A stretch of 64,000 nt of DNA from Bactericera cockerelli (GCA_024516035.1 CM044963.1:17424009-17488008); one strand, 5' to 3'. Shown: positions 10,107 to 22,869, counted from the stretch's first letter. Numbers and translations are program-made. Notes: generated by a model not told the origin, from the letters alone.

Positions 10107-10305
10107 AGTCACGTGATTAACGCGCTGCTCTAGTAATCCAGGTAGCGTAGAGATCCGTTGGTTCGTGTCTCATCCAATAGATCAATTTTTTCTCATTTAT
10201 GAAGGAATCTGACTACGAAATAGTAAGATTCTCAAAGGTGGAAACTGCTTGGAGCATTAATCTCGCTCGGTGCTTGCCTTCCACTAAAGAGTATTATTAT
10301 TATTA
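10107..10305 (+). mobile_element. tRNA-derived SINE, family S3
   Basis: Head 'ggtagtcacgtgattaacgc' with 'taatccaggtagcgtagaga' and 'ccgttggttcg', then body 'gcttggagcattaatctcgc' ending in ATT/ATC triplets. Several copies in both orientations occur in the window. Confidence 0.75.
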
Positions 10306-10319
10306 TCATCATCATCATC

Positions 10320-11180
10320 ATCCATCATCTCTACCAGATATTAAATGGTGATATTTGGTTCCAACAGGTTGAATCGTTTAAGTTCAAAATTTATAACACA
10401 AGATTTTGAAGATTTGGTTGTTTCCAATTCCAAGTTCTCTACTTTTGGACTACTGTAACTAATTTATTGCACCGAATAATACTGAAACATAAAAAAACAG
10501 GAATATATGCCAGTCAGAAAAATAAAAAAATATATACCAGTCCGAAAGTTACGACATTACTAACCGAACATTATTGGTATACCATCCGGATCTTTATGAG
10601 AATCTAGTCAAATTTATTTGACAAGGTTATTATAGGTTCAGCCTATTTTGTGTTTTTTTTTTTCAAAAAAAGCTTGAATTCTTCAATCGAAGTGTGCATT
10701 TAAGAAAGATAATTTTAGAATTATCTTTTAGAAAATTCATGGATGAGATAAGTAAGTATATTTGAATATGTTGCAGGAACTTCCCGATTTCAAGATAACT
10801 CTTCAGGAATTTCTAGTTGTTCCTAGGAACTTCTAATTTAAATTAATGGGATAGAAGATTCGAAGGTTTTGCCTTAAAACGCTTCTACAGCCAAAACGGA
10901 AACAGGTAGCCAAAAGCTCCCTCGATTGAACCCTTCCTGAACCCATCTGGAATCGATTTTACTACTATAGAATCAGCTATGAGAGGCATGGCCAAAACTC
11001 TGGATAGTCGTCCAGACTCGAGAATTTCTCGTGCGACGAAGCAAAATCATTATTATCTTACACTCCGCCTATTTCCTCAACCTACTTGGGAAAATCTAGA
11101 TTTCTAGAGGGTCTGATAATAATCTTGTTCAAAAATATTTTAACATTATCTCTTTCTCAGTAATTGAATTAACTCAGTAG
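10320..11180. other. Stretch without recognisable features
   Basis: AT-rich sequence with a partial repeat of the text near 10,000 ('ctctaccagatattaaatgg', 'ggttccaacaggttgaatcg' at about 10,328-10,375, compared with 9,998-10,050). No frame, splice signal pair or terminal repeat I could support. Confidence 0.5.
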
Positions 11181-11189
11181 ATGGATGTG

Positions 11190-11669
11190 TAGAGAGAAAA
11201 GGAGGGAGGGATAGAGAGAGAGGAGAGAGAGAAAAGGTATGGAGAGGTAAGAAAAAGAGAGAGAAAGGGGGAAGGAGGAAGGTTAAGTACCTATGCTTTT
11301 GGTATTTCACTTCCATTCGCTCCCTTTCTCTCCTTCAATTTCTTTCTCTCTATAAATCTTTTGCTCATTTTCTCTTCTCCCCTCTTTCTTTCTATTCCTC
11401 CCTTCCTTCCACTCTCTGTCACCCCTCCATGCCTTACCCTCTATAAATTTCGTGCTTATTTTCTCTTTCCTCTCTTTCTTTCTCTCCCTCCTAATCTATG
11501 TCTCTCTCCTTCCCCCATCTCTTTCTCTCCCACTCAGTCCCTCCACCTCTCTCTTTTTCTCTCCCTCCTAATCTATGTCTCTCTCCTTCCCCCATCTCTT
11601 TCTCTCCCACTCAGTCCCTCCACCTCTCTCTTTTTCTCTCCTTCCCCCCACCCACTCTCTTTTTCTTTT

Positions 11670-11707
<38 letters not shown>

Positions 11708-11760
11708 CCCTCCCCCACCTCCCTTGCTCTCAATGTCTCTTTCTCCCCAACACTTGTGCT
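11190..11760. repeat. GA then CT microsatellite field
   Basis: GA-rich to about 11,275, then CT-rich 11,300-11,760. Within the CT part an approximately 72 bp unit containing 'cctaatctatgtctctctcc' is duplicated (about 11,490 and 11,562). Serine/leucine/proline frames here are repeat translations. Confidence 0.85.
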
Positions 11761-11883
11761 ACCAGGTAAAAATTAATTTTCTTCCTTTCTCAACATGATC
11801 AAAATTAATGAGGAAAATATTTTCTCCCACTACCTCATTTCTTGCTCTTTCTCCCCCTCTTCATAATCATCCTTTTTCACTTC

Positions 11884-11970
11884 AGCCAGGTGCCAACCCC
11901 CGTGGTGTTACGGTTATGACATCTACTCGCGGTCCCGAGATCTTGGGTTCGATCCTTGCTTTGAGCAGAA
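11884..11970 (+). mobile_element. tRNA-like SINE head, family S4
   Basis: 'gtggtgttacggttatgac', 'cggtcccgagatct' and B box GGGTTCGATCC parallel the head at 52,747-52,830 ('gtggcgtaacggttgtgac'). The body after the head is not shared with the 52.7 kb copy. Confidence 0.6.
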
Positions 11971-12140
11971 TTTTGTAGCAAGAAAAATCTTATTTTTTTA
12001 GAAGATAATGTTAGAAGGTGATTGTGACCCGCAACCGCTCGCATTACTTCAGGAAAAAATTCGGTCACAGTTTTCCGCTGCGGATTTCCACCATCTCTTT
12101 TTTCTCCTCTTCCTTGTACTACTCTATTAACCATATCTTT

Positions 12141-12169
12141 CTCCTCCTCCTCCTCCTCCTCCTCCTCCT
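12141..12169. repeat. (TCC)n microsatellite
   Basis: About nine CTC/TCC triplets; a second short CT-rich patch follows. Confidence 0.85.
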
Positions 12170-12459
12170 TGTACTTCTCTATCCACAATTTCTTTCTCCT
12201 CCAACTTCTGAGTGAAAATGAAAAACGGCAAAGCAGAATCTGTCTAAACATCCAGCTGTAGTTAAGTGTTCTTCCGCAGAGATTTGAAAATGAAAAACTA
12301 CAGGAGGATATTCTCTTGCTAATAAATTTGAGAGAAAAAAATCTACTAACCTTCCTCTTTTCTTACTGTTCCTGGCCAAAGGATCCTAGGAAAGGGGTTA
12401 CCTAAGAAAAGTAAGAGAATGAGGCTGTGGTATAGACAAATAAAATCCTAAAACTAAGT

Positions 12460-12775
12460 TTACTGACTTTTTCTAGCTAATCCTTTGGTTTCCGTACTTT
12501 TTCTACGGAATTCTTACTTCTCTAGTTTTCTTAGGTAACCCTTTGGTTTCCTGCCTTTTCTTAGCTAACCTATTGTCCGTACTTTTCCCAGCTACTTGTT
12601 TGTTTCCTTGCTAACTCTGTGCTATTCTTAGCTGATTATTGGGTTTCCTTACTTTTTCTACCTAACGCTTTCTTTCATTACTTTTCGTAGATAATATATT
12701 GGTATTCCTACTTCTCCTAGATAATTCTTTGATTTTCTTACTTTTCCTGAACCTTTGCTTCCCTTACTATTTCAA
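12460..12775. repeat. Degenerate tandem repeat, about 40-45 bp units
   Basis: Around seven or eight loose repeats of the theme 'ccttactttttctagctaat' + 'ctttggttt' (for example near 12,468, 12,500, 12,540, 12,590, 12,645, 12,690 and 12,735). No frame. Confidence 0.6.
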
Positions 12776-12799
12776 GCTTTTTATTTTAAATAAAAATAT

Positions 12800-13730
12800 C
12801 GGAATATAAAATTTTGATTTATTTAGTATTTACTATATGAAAGCGAAAGACACACTCTATATGCGAAAGTTTTTATTTCACCGTATTTAAATAATGAATG
12901 AATATTATCATCATCATTAAATATTCTTAAATTGTGTTTTTTCTAAACTACATAATAACATTGCTCTAATTTAAAAAAAGTATAGTAAAGAAATCTTCGT
13001 ATTTCAAAGACAACACTGCGAGACACTCGCTTTTTGTGTAAAAAAAAAAATGAATGCTTAATCAGTTGTTTCCATCTAGGCCATTTAAATACAGAAAAAA
13101 CGAGATTTGTAGTATTTGTTCAAAGAGTTGAAAACAAGGATAACAAATTGAGATAAGAGAGAGTAGAAAACAAGAGAAAGAAGAATGAGAGATGAAAATA
13201 AAGATTATTAGAGTTGAGATGGGACAGATATGAAGTTAACAAATTAAATTTTCAAATTGAATCAAAAGATAATATTTAAAGAAAGATCAGGAGGGGCGGC
13301 TCTGGTCATACTCTAAATATATTCTATGTCATTATTTTGTAAATACCTAAATTGTATTTTGAAAAATAAATAAAGCTGTAGCTCTTGCTACGATACATTT
13401 GTTAATATAATATTATTTTGTAAATAAAACTTGATCCAACTTGTTTAATAATAATCTGCTGTTGACCCTGACGTGACACTAAAAAAATCAATAAAATGAT
13501 GAGCATTTAGATTTGTAAAAAGCATTTGACTTTTTCGGTAACACAAAATGATCCCCGTGACTAATGGAAGACTAACAATATGGCGTCCGCCGAATATCCA
13601 AAACAGCTACGCACAGCACACGCATAACCCACGAGTGGGAAACATAGTTTAATGTCAATCTGTGTGCGTTTGTCAGAATTCCCCAAGGCGGTGCATTTGT
13701 GGGTGGACTGACCACATTAATAATAATCAT
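12800..13730. other. AT-rich stretch, LINE-tail-like patch only
   Basis: Only a patch near 13,325-13,385 ('ttattttgtaaatacctaa', 'aaataaataaagctgt') resembles the LINE tail at 5,500-5,600. Otherwise nothing supported. Confidence 0.45.
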
Positions 13731-13734
13731 ACTA

Positions 13735-13922
13735 TTTATTGGAAGGTAATCACCAGGCAAGGTTAATGCTTAAAGAATTTTCTACCACCTAAACCTCGGA
13801 GTCTTATTATTATGTGGTCACAAACTCAAATAACTGAGGAAAAATTCATGCACTGAGTAGGATTCGAACCAACGGATCTAGATTACCAGACTAGCGCATT
13901 GACCACTTGACTACCAGTGCAC
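13735..13922 (-). mobile_element. tRNA-derived SINE, family S3
   Basis: Reverse-strand S3: 'ggttaatgcttaaagaattt', 'tcttattattatgtggtcac', 'gattcgaaccaacggatc' and 'ttgaccacttgactaccagt'. The final part is the tRNA-like head with a B box. Confidence 0.75.
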
Positions 13923-14324
13923 TTTCTCTTCTCTTATTTTCAAAATATTGTGGGATTAATTTTGGGATTATAAGGTCAAGCCAATTATTTTAAAGCTCCT
14001 ACACATTTGTCTTATTTTTGTCACATGTATTTTCCTTACACTTGTCCCTCCCCCTCCTCTTGTTTGTGTCAGGCTAGATAAAAAAAGTATTATTTTTTTT
14101 CTTTATTAAAAAGGACACACTAATCACCCGTCGTCGTTGCAATCCTCCCCCGCACAAAAACAAAATTCGAGCGTCTAGAGCCGAATCCAAAGACAAAGTC
14201 AAAAATTCAAATAAACTCGAAATTGTCGAAACGTTCTTGCGGTTCCACTTTATCATTGTTAAGGAGAAGATGGAATGGTTCTGTTTTTGCTGCTCTATCA
14301 TCTTATCATGAAGAGGACCTTGAA

Positions 14325-14690
14325 GAGAAAAGGCTGCAGAGAGAGAAAGATAGAGAGAAATGGAAAAGAGGAGAGAGAAGAAAAATAAGAGGGGAGAGAG
14401 ACTAAAAGAAACAGAGAAAAAGATAAAAAAGGGGAGAAGGAGGAGAGGGAGAGAGAGAGAAATAGGAAAGATGAGAAATAAGTAAAATGAGAGGGGAGAG
14501 AGAAAAGGTGAGATAGAGAAAAAAGGGAGAAAGAGGAGAGAGAAAGATAGATAGGGAGCGAGGGAAGGAAGGAAGATAATAGAAAGAGAGAGAGAGAGCG
14601 AGCGAGAGAATGAAGAAACTAGCGACATCTCGCTATAGTAAAGAGAAAGAGGGAGAGCAAGCGAGAGAGAGAGAGATAAACAAGTGGAGA
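14325..14690. repeat. GA-rich microsatellite field
   Basis: Imperfect GA/GGA/GAAA repeats. Arg/Glu-rich and Ser/Leu-rich frames on the two strands are repeat translations. 14,700-15,455 carries nothing else I can support apart from 'ataaaaggcaaagtcagtaa', echoed near 17,175, 17,850, 18,985, 31,615 and 33,845. Confidence 0.8.
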
Positions 14691-15459
14691 GTTGAAACAA
14701 ATGCCGACCGCAACTTAGTTTTGATAAAAGGCAAAGTCAGTAAAGTGGAAGAAGGAAATGAAGGTAAGAAAGAAGACGGTAAGGTAAGAAAGAAAGGAGA
14801 AAAAAGGACTTCTGTGACTTTTTACCTTTTCCAAATATTATACTTGAAAATGTCCCAAGTACATTTAGCCAGCAGCGGCAGAGTCCATAGCAAGTCAAAT
14901 TCTCGTTCTGTCACTGAAGTAAGCAACATCAAACGAGGTTAGGACTTAATGAACACACATATCAAAAACAAATGATTTTATACCTATTTTTGTTATTTCT
15001 CTTGATTGAAGCACATTTAGACCGTTGAAATTCAATTAAAAATTGCTGTATTGATATGTAAATTCCCACAGATTTTTTGTTGTTTTTGTTTTTTTTTTAT
15101 GTATATATTTTTATACTAAATTATATAATAATGAAAATAACTATTCAAATACAATTGAAGTGTGTACTCATACAAAAAATACTTGTTGAGTAGTTATATT
15201 TACAAATATCATCCAATCCCTACATTATTTCCGTACTTACTATGCATAGTATATACAAAAAAACAACTATAGTGATATAATGTATACATATTTATATTGT
15301 ATACATTCAATGTACATAGTATACATAAGACGAGAATGTTATATATAATCATGGAAATTCAGTGCCTTGCGTTCAAATTTGTTTTAGTTCCAGAGAATTA
15401 TTAGAAGACATCTTAATAACAATAATATTAATAACATAATACCTTCCACTAAATAATTG

Positions 15460-15655
15460 TTTAGTGGAGGGTGACTACCAGGCGAGGTTAATGTTCAAAG
15501 CCTTTTCTACGACCTCAGAGTCTAATTATTTGTTGTTGATCACAAACTCAAATAATGAAGAAAAATTCATGTACCGGGTTGAATTCGAACCGAGGGATCC
15601 CTACGCTACCTGGATCACAGACTAGCGCATTGACCACTTGACTACCAGTCTTAAG
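15460..15655 (-). mobile_element. tRNA-derived SINE, family S3
   Basis: Reverse-strand S3 copy with 'ggcgaggttaatgttcaaag', 'acctcagagtctaattattt', 'ctacgctacctggatcacag' and 'tgaccacttgactaccagtc'. Confidence 0.75.
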
Positions 15656-15699
15656 TAGTATCGACGAAATAAAATAAGGTTTTTTTTTGATGTACAAAA

Positions 15700-15754
15700 A
15701 TTAAGTCAGGGGCCGAGTAATTTGAGGTGTCCAACTTCAGTGAAAAACCCTGTA
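15700..15754. mobile_element. Diverged end of palindromic family A
   Basis: 'ggggccgagtaatttgaggt', 'gtccaacttc' and CCCTGTATA match the last 55 bp of family A with substitutions. The rest of the element is absent. It shows an older copy of the family outside the duplicated segment. Confidence 0.65.
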
Positions 15755-15839
15755 TACAAGGACTCTACTATCACATCAATAATAAAACAGAAACCAAAAC
15801 ACAGAGGTTGTCATAGTAAATTTATTGCATTTTTTATTG

Positions 15840-16080
15840 CAGCCCAGCAAAGAAAGAAGTGTTGCCAAATTAGCAAAAAATGAAAATAAGGAGATGACAC
15901 TCCCGTCTCTTTTATCACAGTCCGCAGTATATTAAGAGATGCCAAATTTTCAAAAAAAAAAAAAAAAAAAACAAAACAACAACAACAACAACACTTTCGA
16001 CAACAGCATCAAAACAACAACAAAATGAAAGCAAGAAGATGACACTCCTGTCACTCCAATGCGGGGCCTGGGCCAACAAT
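15840..16080. repeat. Duplicated motif with A/CAA-rich tracts
   Basis: 'gaaaataaggagatgacact' (15,881) and 'gaaagcaagaagatgacact' (16,026) are repeated on either side of an A-run and (CAA)n tract at 15,950-16,020. Confidence 0.5.
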
Positions 16081-16317
16081 CTCATCCTGGCCGATATCTC
16101 ACTAGACTAGGTAATAAATTAGACGTATTGTATGTTCTCGAGATATTCCAGAGATATTATTAACACTAATTGCAATAGTAAACGCTCTTATAGAACTGAA
16201 GACCTGGTTCTGAGCAGAATAAGAATCGGTCATACCAGACTTACTTACAGGTTTATTTTTTAAATCTCAACGCACAATTTGTTAATAATGAGGAGCCCTG
16301 ATAATTCGCCATATTGT

Positions 16318-16565
16318 ATGGCCCAAATCAAAATATAGGATTTGATAACATTAGTGGACACTATCCCTTAACTTTCACCTTGACAACAACTGTAGAAGTC
16401 ATAATTATCTAAGCCGGGTTTTGTAGCTGTATATTAACTCTGTGACGTAACGGAGCTGTGGTCAGCTTTCGTGACGGAAAATCTGATTTTAGAATACCTA
16501 TCGGTCCGCTGATAAAATCTACGGGTCGGGTTGGATGAACTAATCCTGTTTCATAATACGGCCCT
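16318..16565. mobile_element. MITE related to the 6.2 kb fold-back element
   Basis: Ends with 'aatcctgtttcataatacgg' and GCCCTAA, the reverse complement of the start of the 6,208 element, and contains 'ggacactatcccttaacttt'. Its left end (GTATGGCCC...AGGATTTG) is more diverged. Confidence 0.45.
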
Positions 16566-17394
16566 AATTTATTACCAATTGCTGGACAATATTAGTAGAG
16601 GTTTGTCCTGCATTTCCTCGCTATAGGACGACTCCTCCGAAACCGACTGACTAATTCGCCTTCTAAAAGAATCGAATATTTTTCCAAAAATCTAAAATCA
16701 GCACGAATGACAGGTGTAAGACCTTGCTAAAGTGCTGTAATAGATAATAATAATAGAAAACAAGGTAAGATTCGCTCCATTCGCTGGGAATCTTACGCAT
16801 AATGCATATTAGTATATTATGTAAATCATGTTAAATTTATTTTTACTTTTGTTTCACACTGTATAGATTTATGTTGCGTTAGACGACAAGACTGCTATGT
16901 GTATATTATTATTCGTATTATTATGGTTGACAATAGGCATTAAATTATAATTTTTATGACTCTTTTTATCTGAAAATGAGAGCTTGCCAAAAAATATAGG
17001 ATTGAGATACTTTGCGATATGTGCGATGGAGATAGGAGACTCATACGGTTAGGCCTGGAAACATCGTTGAAAATAAACTGGTGTGAACAGCACAGTAACT
17101 TATGTATCCCTTGGAAAAAAGCAAAAAGCTTCTACCTCAATCATGAGGTTGAACAATTCCGACGCCAAGTTGGTTTTGGTAAAAGGCAATGTGAAAGAAG
17201 AAGAAGAACGAAGCCGAAAGCCGCCAGTGGGGACTAAATTTAAGACCTGTTTAAAAATAATTAGTAAATAATTTATTGTATTCCTATTATGTTTGCAGTT
17301 TAATAAATTGTCTAGGGTCAAAGTGCATATAGTCACTGACAGCCTGATGAAGCAAGAATATTTGATTGTGTATATTGTTGATTTTTTTGGGTTT

Positions 17395-17570
17395 AACGTC
17401 GCTTTCATCTGCATGGTCATATAACGACTGGGGTGTTACCCTCTATTCGCAGGAAACTCACAAACCTGCTACCCACATTAACCTCACCCAGCCTGGGTTG
17501 GGCCGGAATGCCAGCATAACGAAGTCTTCACCTCGCTGGACGTCACCTAACTTGGGTGATCTTGATTTAT
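17395..17570 (-). mobile_element. 5S-headed SINE, head truncated
   Basis: On the minus strand a shortened 5S-like core ('aagttaggtgacgtccagcg' + AGGTGAAGAC, about 17,525-17,555) precedes the tail block ('aggctgggtgaggttaatgt', 'gcgaatagagggtaa'). The matching copy in the second segment is 31,163-31,338. Confidence 0.65.
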
Positions 17571-17699
17571 TTAATCTGTTCATTAGCAACTGTACATTTA
17601 TTGTAACCTTTTCGGCATTACTGAAAAAATAACCAGATCCGCGAAATCCAACACATGAATTTTTTTGTTTTTTATTTTGTTAACAGACAACCAGACAGC

Positions 17700-20640
17700 T
17701 GACAGTCTTCATATTTTGGCTCGTGGGACGCAATAAAATCAGCATTGTGTTTTGGGATTTTTTCATTTTTTATAAACGTCTACACTACTTTGTTTACATT
17801 ATAGTGGCGTAGTTTTATTTTGAAAATGTCCACCCCAAGTAGGTTTGTGAAAAGGCAAAGCGAAAGAAGAAGATTGTGAGATGGTTATTCTCAGATTCTG
17901 GTGTATTTCAGGAAAATCAAATTTCTAGGTATTAGTTTAAGCATAAAGTCAATTTAATTTTTTTTAAACTTCACTCTGATTTAATTCATCAATGCAAACG
18001 AAATTTCTTAATTAATAACAAAATCTTTAACGTTTTTATTCAATTATATAAAGTCTCTAAAAAGATTTTTAAATACTTAAGACTCTCATCAATAAATAAT
18101 CGGAAACTTCCACAGATACCTGATGCTGCTGGTGCTGGAACAGGATCTTCAAAAGTGACATGATCAAAAACATTCAATATAAATGATTTTTTTTTCTCAC
18201 GATAATTACTTTATAATATAATTGACTATGCAGGCACCAACTACCAAGCTATTCGTATAAGTTATCTCCAAGATCCTTTTTATAAACATTGACTACAGTT
18301 TATTGGACTGTAGCACAAAAAGAACGTAGAAACACCAAGGACCTACTTTACCATGAAATAAATTGATATTTTTAAAGCGTTCGATTATTCCAATTTTCAA
18401 AAATTATCTAGATTGATCGACGCACAAGTTCAAAATCGTGTTCCCAACCGGTAAACTTGATTTTTTAATGTGACACATTACAGAAGAAACCAGTTCTTGT
18501 AATCTGATAGTCGGTGGATGCTGTGGTTCTTAAGGTTCTATTTTAGGACCGAATAAGTGGAGACCGGATGTCTGCAGAGCCATTGTTCGAAATCAGCTTG
18601 GGACTAATAATGCCAGGTATACCCGTATACCTTTATTACCGAAACATTTATTGACAAACAGACATTTTCACATGAATGTGCGATAGACTAAAACATAGTA
18701 ACTTTTAATTCATAATTGAAAATTTAATAAATGATAATAGAACAACACCTAAAGTTAAAAAAAAATGAAATTACAAATAATTAACAATATATCAATTATA
18801 TAAATCCTGAAGTCTCCATTAAGATTTTGTATTGATGAAAATTCTGTCCGGCCAAACGACAATAACACAAATAATTGGTTCTCTTAACTTGGTCAGCCTT
18901 AGTGGAATTAGGAATTTAGGAGAGCCAGAACCAAACAACTTAAACCTCGAGGAAGAAATTGACCAATAGTGACCTCAAGTAGGTTCAAAGAAGGCAAAGT
19001 GAAAGAAAAAGAATATTTTTAAAAGCTTAGTGAAGTTGGTTATTTTCTGGAGTATGTGTGGAGTAGGAGCAAAGAAAATGAAGGGAAGAAAAAAAATGGA
19101 TATGTTAGGAAGTATACGAGTAGGAGGAAAAAAAAAGATAGCAAGAGGACGATGATGGTGGTTTATGATTCCCTCTGTTTCCCGTTTCTCTCCACCACTG
19201 GTTTCCTATTCAATCAACTTGATGACTCCTGAGATCTGAGCTTGCAGCGAGCCTTTGCCTTTGTGCCGTCAAGTGTGAGTAACCCGCCTTCCATTGTATC
19301 TCGCTGTCTATTGTCCCCGCCCAGGCTGGGTACTGTCTTTGTGGTTTCCTTAATGTGCACGAACATCTTAAGCTACTTCCTATATTGTGTACTACCACTA
19401 CAGGCAGTACATAGTAGTAAATGGTGTACAGCTGTAAAGTGAACAATATCATATCATGAAATATCTTGATAATAATAATAATAATGTGATGTTGGCTGTA
19501 GAATATTTCTCAAACTAAACAAACTTGTCTGAAATTCCCGGCACTATTAAAATACTTAAATACCACGAGGAGAAGATTGGAGATTGAAAGAAAAGTTTCG
19601 GATCAGTTTCCAGGAGATATCAAAGAATTTTGAAGAGTTTCGACACAAAAAAAACGACGAACACTTCTGAGAATTTGAGTCCATTTTATTAGGGTATCTC
19701 TTTAAAAATGTGATGTTCCGCGCGAGAAATTTGATGTCACATTGGTAATTGGTTGTTCATCTCGTATCTCAAAATGTGTATGTATGTATTTTTGTTATTG
19801 TTATACTTTTTGGATCACAACAGATTAAAAAAAAGACTTGATGAATTTGAGATTACTATGGAAGACAATAGAAAACAATAGAATAAATTAAATAATGACA
19901 AACTGACACATTAAAGGTGTTAAAACGCGACCGACCTCATTTCATTGTTTAAAAGTTGCGTATTTCTTTTTTGTTTTAAAAGAATGGTCCTTTTAGAAGT
20001 CAAGGCGCCTATAGTAAAGAAAAAGGTGTCAAAAAATTCTGAATTTATTAAACAAAGAAAACTCATTAGATGCCGTGTTTCGCGGTGAAGTGTAGGGCGA
20101 TAGAATTATTGTAAAAGTTGGTTTATTGTTCAATTTCGCAAAACAAAAACCTCATTTTCTTCGAAATTCAAGCATTTTTTTTTATTATTATTACTTATGT
20201 CCACTCTGCAATCAGTTCCACAAAAAAATATCAGAATAAGTAGTATATTTTTTTCAAATAAATAATATTTACAATTGTAAAATTGAATTATTTCCTGATT
20301 TTAGTAAATTTATTTTAAACTAGCAACTAATTTTTGTGAATAAAATAATATTATATTATCTTTTGACTTTTCTCAGAAAAATATTTTTTTTTATTATTAA
20401 AAAAAAAATCAATCCTCACATCTCACCCTGTAAGCTATAAATCAGCCCAATCGACAGCCTAGCCACACCGAGGCAGGCGAAGACATAACTTAGGGCATTC
20501 GCCCCTCAATTATGGGCCTGGGCGGCCCTGTGGCGCCCCTCAAATCTATTGTCTGGCCCTATTGAACTCTCAAATCAAGTGGTTAATGGGTGCGTTACTG
20601 TTCATGGCATGTAATCTAATGCATGTCATGTAATGTCTAT
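17700..20640. other. Stretch without recognisable features
   Basis: AT-rich sequence shared with the second copy (31.5-35.6 kb). A (TAA)n microsatellite lies near 19,470. A GC-richer patch at 20,450-20,565 is also conserved in the other copy. No supported gene. The copy-2 equivalent contains a 1.05 kb insertion that is absent here (empty site near 18,785-18,795). Confidence 0.5.
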
Positions 20641-20682
20641 ATATTTATGTGATACAGGGTCCACCATGGATTAGCTTTAGGT

Positions 20683-20992
20683 CCGTCAAGCACGCGGTTA
20701 CCTCAGTGGTTAAGCACTCGCTTGCCCTGCGGAAGGTCTCAGGTTCGATCCCCCAGTGGCAACAACAAATTGTACACCTACTATTAATTTGGTTACAGTT
20801 TTTTGTAAGGGATTCCTTCCGGTACACCCTTGTTGACCCAGCACCTAAATGGGAAATATTGTGTCACTTCTCGCCTATCAGAGACGAGGCATACTACGGG
20901 ATAGACAACCAGAACACAGACCACAAGCGTCTACAGCAGCTCCAGTTTCAGGGCTACGAAATAAAAAAGATCTGTGAAACACTCATCTTAAT
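20683..20992 (+). mobile_element. tRNA-derived SINE, family S1
   Basis: Head 'tcagtggttaagcactcgct' with B box GGTTCGATCC, then the complete S1 body ('ttggttacagttttttgtaa', 'gttgacccagcacctaaatg', 'cagctccagtttcagggcta'). It forms an inverted pair with the copy at 21,531-21,800. Confidence 0.85.
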
Positions 20993-21530
20993 AAAAAAAA
21001 ATGCTTATTCTCTCGAATTTGGGTACACGAAAACTGAAAGGACTGGAATTCGTTTCTGGAATATCCAAGTTCTTTTATAAAGAGATAATTTTCCCCTATA
21101 GAAAAATAAATTAGGCATGGAAATATGTAGCTCTCTTAGATCCAGGTTCGACTTAATTTTCAAAACTGAAAATTGAAAAAAAAAAAATGATTCTTTCACA
21201 GTCACCTTACCAACGACATTTACCATTTTGTTTTCTAGCATTCCATAAAAGAAAAATTCATTTTGAAACTTCAGTTCTGAAATATAGGTGCTTCAAAATG
21301 GTTCAAAATCAATGGCTTACCCTGTATTAAGCACGTCCAATACGTCCATATATCTCAGCGTGCACAGTTCAAATATCTATCCGTGTGCATTCAGCAAAAC
21401 TATGAACAGTGTGAACTCCACACAAAAGAGTATTGACTTACTGAGGATTGAAATATGCTTATTGTGCGCATATTTCAGGGCCGTATTTTTTTTTTAAAAA
21501 AATTCTAAGATGAGTGTATCACAGCCGTTT

Positions 21531-21800
21531 TTATTTCGTAGCCATGAAACAGGAGCTACTGTAGACGCTTGTGGTCTGTGTTGTAGCCTGTCCATCCCGT
21601 AGTCTGCCTCCCTCTGATGTGCGAGAAGTGACATTATAATTCCCAATTCGGTGCTGGGTCAACACGAGCACACCGAAAGGTCTCCCTTACAAACAATTGT
21701 AACCAAATTAAGAAAACAAATTTTTGTCGGCACGGGGGATCGAACCCGAGACCTTCCACATGGCAAGCGAGTGCTTAACCACTGAGCTATTCGCGCGCTC
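21531..21800 (-). mobile_element. tRNA-derived SINE, family S1 (inverted)
   Basis: Reverse-strand S1 body and head ('gtagcctgtccatcccgtag', 'ggtgctgggtcaacacgagc', 'gaacccgagaccttccacat', 'taaccactgagctattcgcg'). It opposes the S1 copy 540 bp to the left. Confidence 0.85.
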
Positions 21801-22217
21801 TTTTTGTGTTAATTGTTGTGTTGATACATATTTATTAACCGAACACAGTTAAACAACAACAACATTATTCCGATTTTTAATATTAGAAATTCATCGGAAG
21901 CAATAGTTTAGTGCCGACAGGCGACGTTAATGCTCAAAGCATTTTCTACCACCTAACTCACTATCATCGTTTGACACCGAAACGTTGTATAGGTACCGTT
22001 ACCGCATTACAACTAGGGCCCCGCCCCTCGTGATATGGCTCCTGGCTTATACAAAACAATGACTACTTCAAAACCGACATGGTGCATAACTTGGCTGATC
22101 TCTAACATGCTAATAGTTATGTTAAAATTATGTATGTCCTGTTCTGCCCGTTACGTCAACGCCTATCCTAATATGCTCCAGAATGCCAGTAGTTGTTTTG
22201 CAGTCATTATTACGTGG

Positions 22218-22365
22218 TCGACCAACCTCAGTAATAGCTTGATCGATAGTGCGGTGGACTTGTAACCTGGAGGTCGGTGGTTCAAGTCTCAATTTCAGCA
22301 AATATTTAGTAGAACGAGTTTGAGTAGTTGTGACATGTGACATTACGAAAGTGATTTTTGACTAC
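22218..22365 (+). mobile_element. tRNA-derived SINE, family S2
   Basis: Head 'agtaatagcttgatcgatag' with 'aacctggaggtcggtggttc', body 'gagtttgagtagttgtgaca'. Confidence 0.75.
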
Positions 22366-22611
22366 AGTATATTTGACTACATAAAAGAAGTGATTATTTT
22401 TTTTTGTGTAGTCAAAGTAGTGATGGGACGAGTTGAGTCTTTTAATCGAGTGGACTCGAGTTTTGGTACAGTCAATTCAACTTGAGTTGAAAAAAATCTG
22501 GTGTAAACATCACACGACTTTCCTTATCCCCAGGAAGAAGTCGAATTCTACCACTGTAAATTACCATACCAAATTTCAAGTCTCTAGCTCTGATTGTTCT
22601 TGAGGTATCCT

Positions 22612-22636
22612 GTTCACACACACACACACATATACA

Positions 22637-22692
<56 letters not shown>

Positions 22693-22700
22693 GACAGACA
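22612..22700. repeat. (CA)n microsatellite
   Basis: About 85 bp of CA with CATA/CAAA/CAGA interruptions. The second segment copy has only about 20 bp here (37,744-37,765), so the two copies differ strongly in repeat number. Confidence 0.9.
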
Positions 22701-22869
22701 GACGCAAGGACCAATGGCTGAAAACAAGTAAAAATTCCAATCGAGTAAAGTTTTTCCAATTATCTATCCAATCGATTTTTTCACTCGCCAAGACTGACTC
22801 GATTCGTGTCTCAATTGTCACTTGCTCAGTGGATTATTTTCGAATGAGAATATTCACTGGAATCCCAAT

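Noticed and set aside
22430..22500. hAT-like element starting near 'agtgatgggacgagttgagt'
   Set aside because: No convincing partner terminus in either segment copy.
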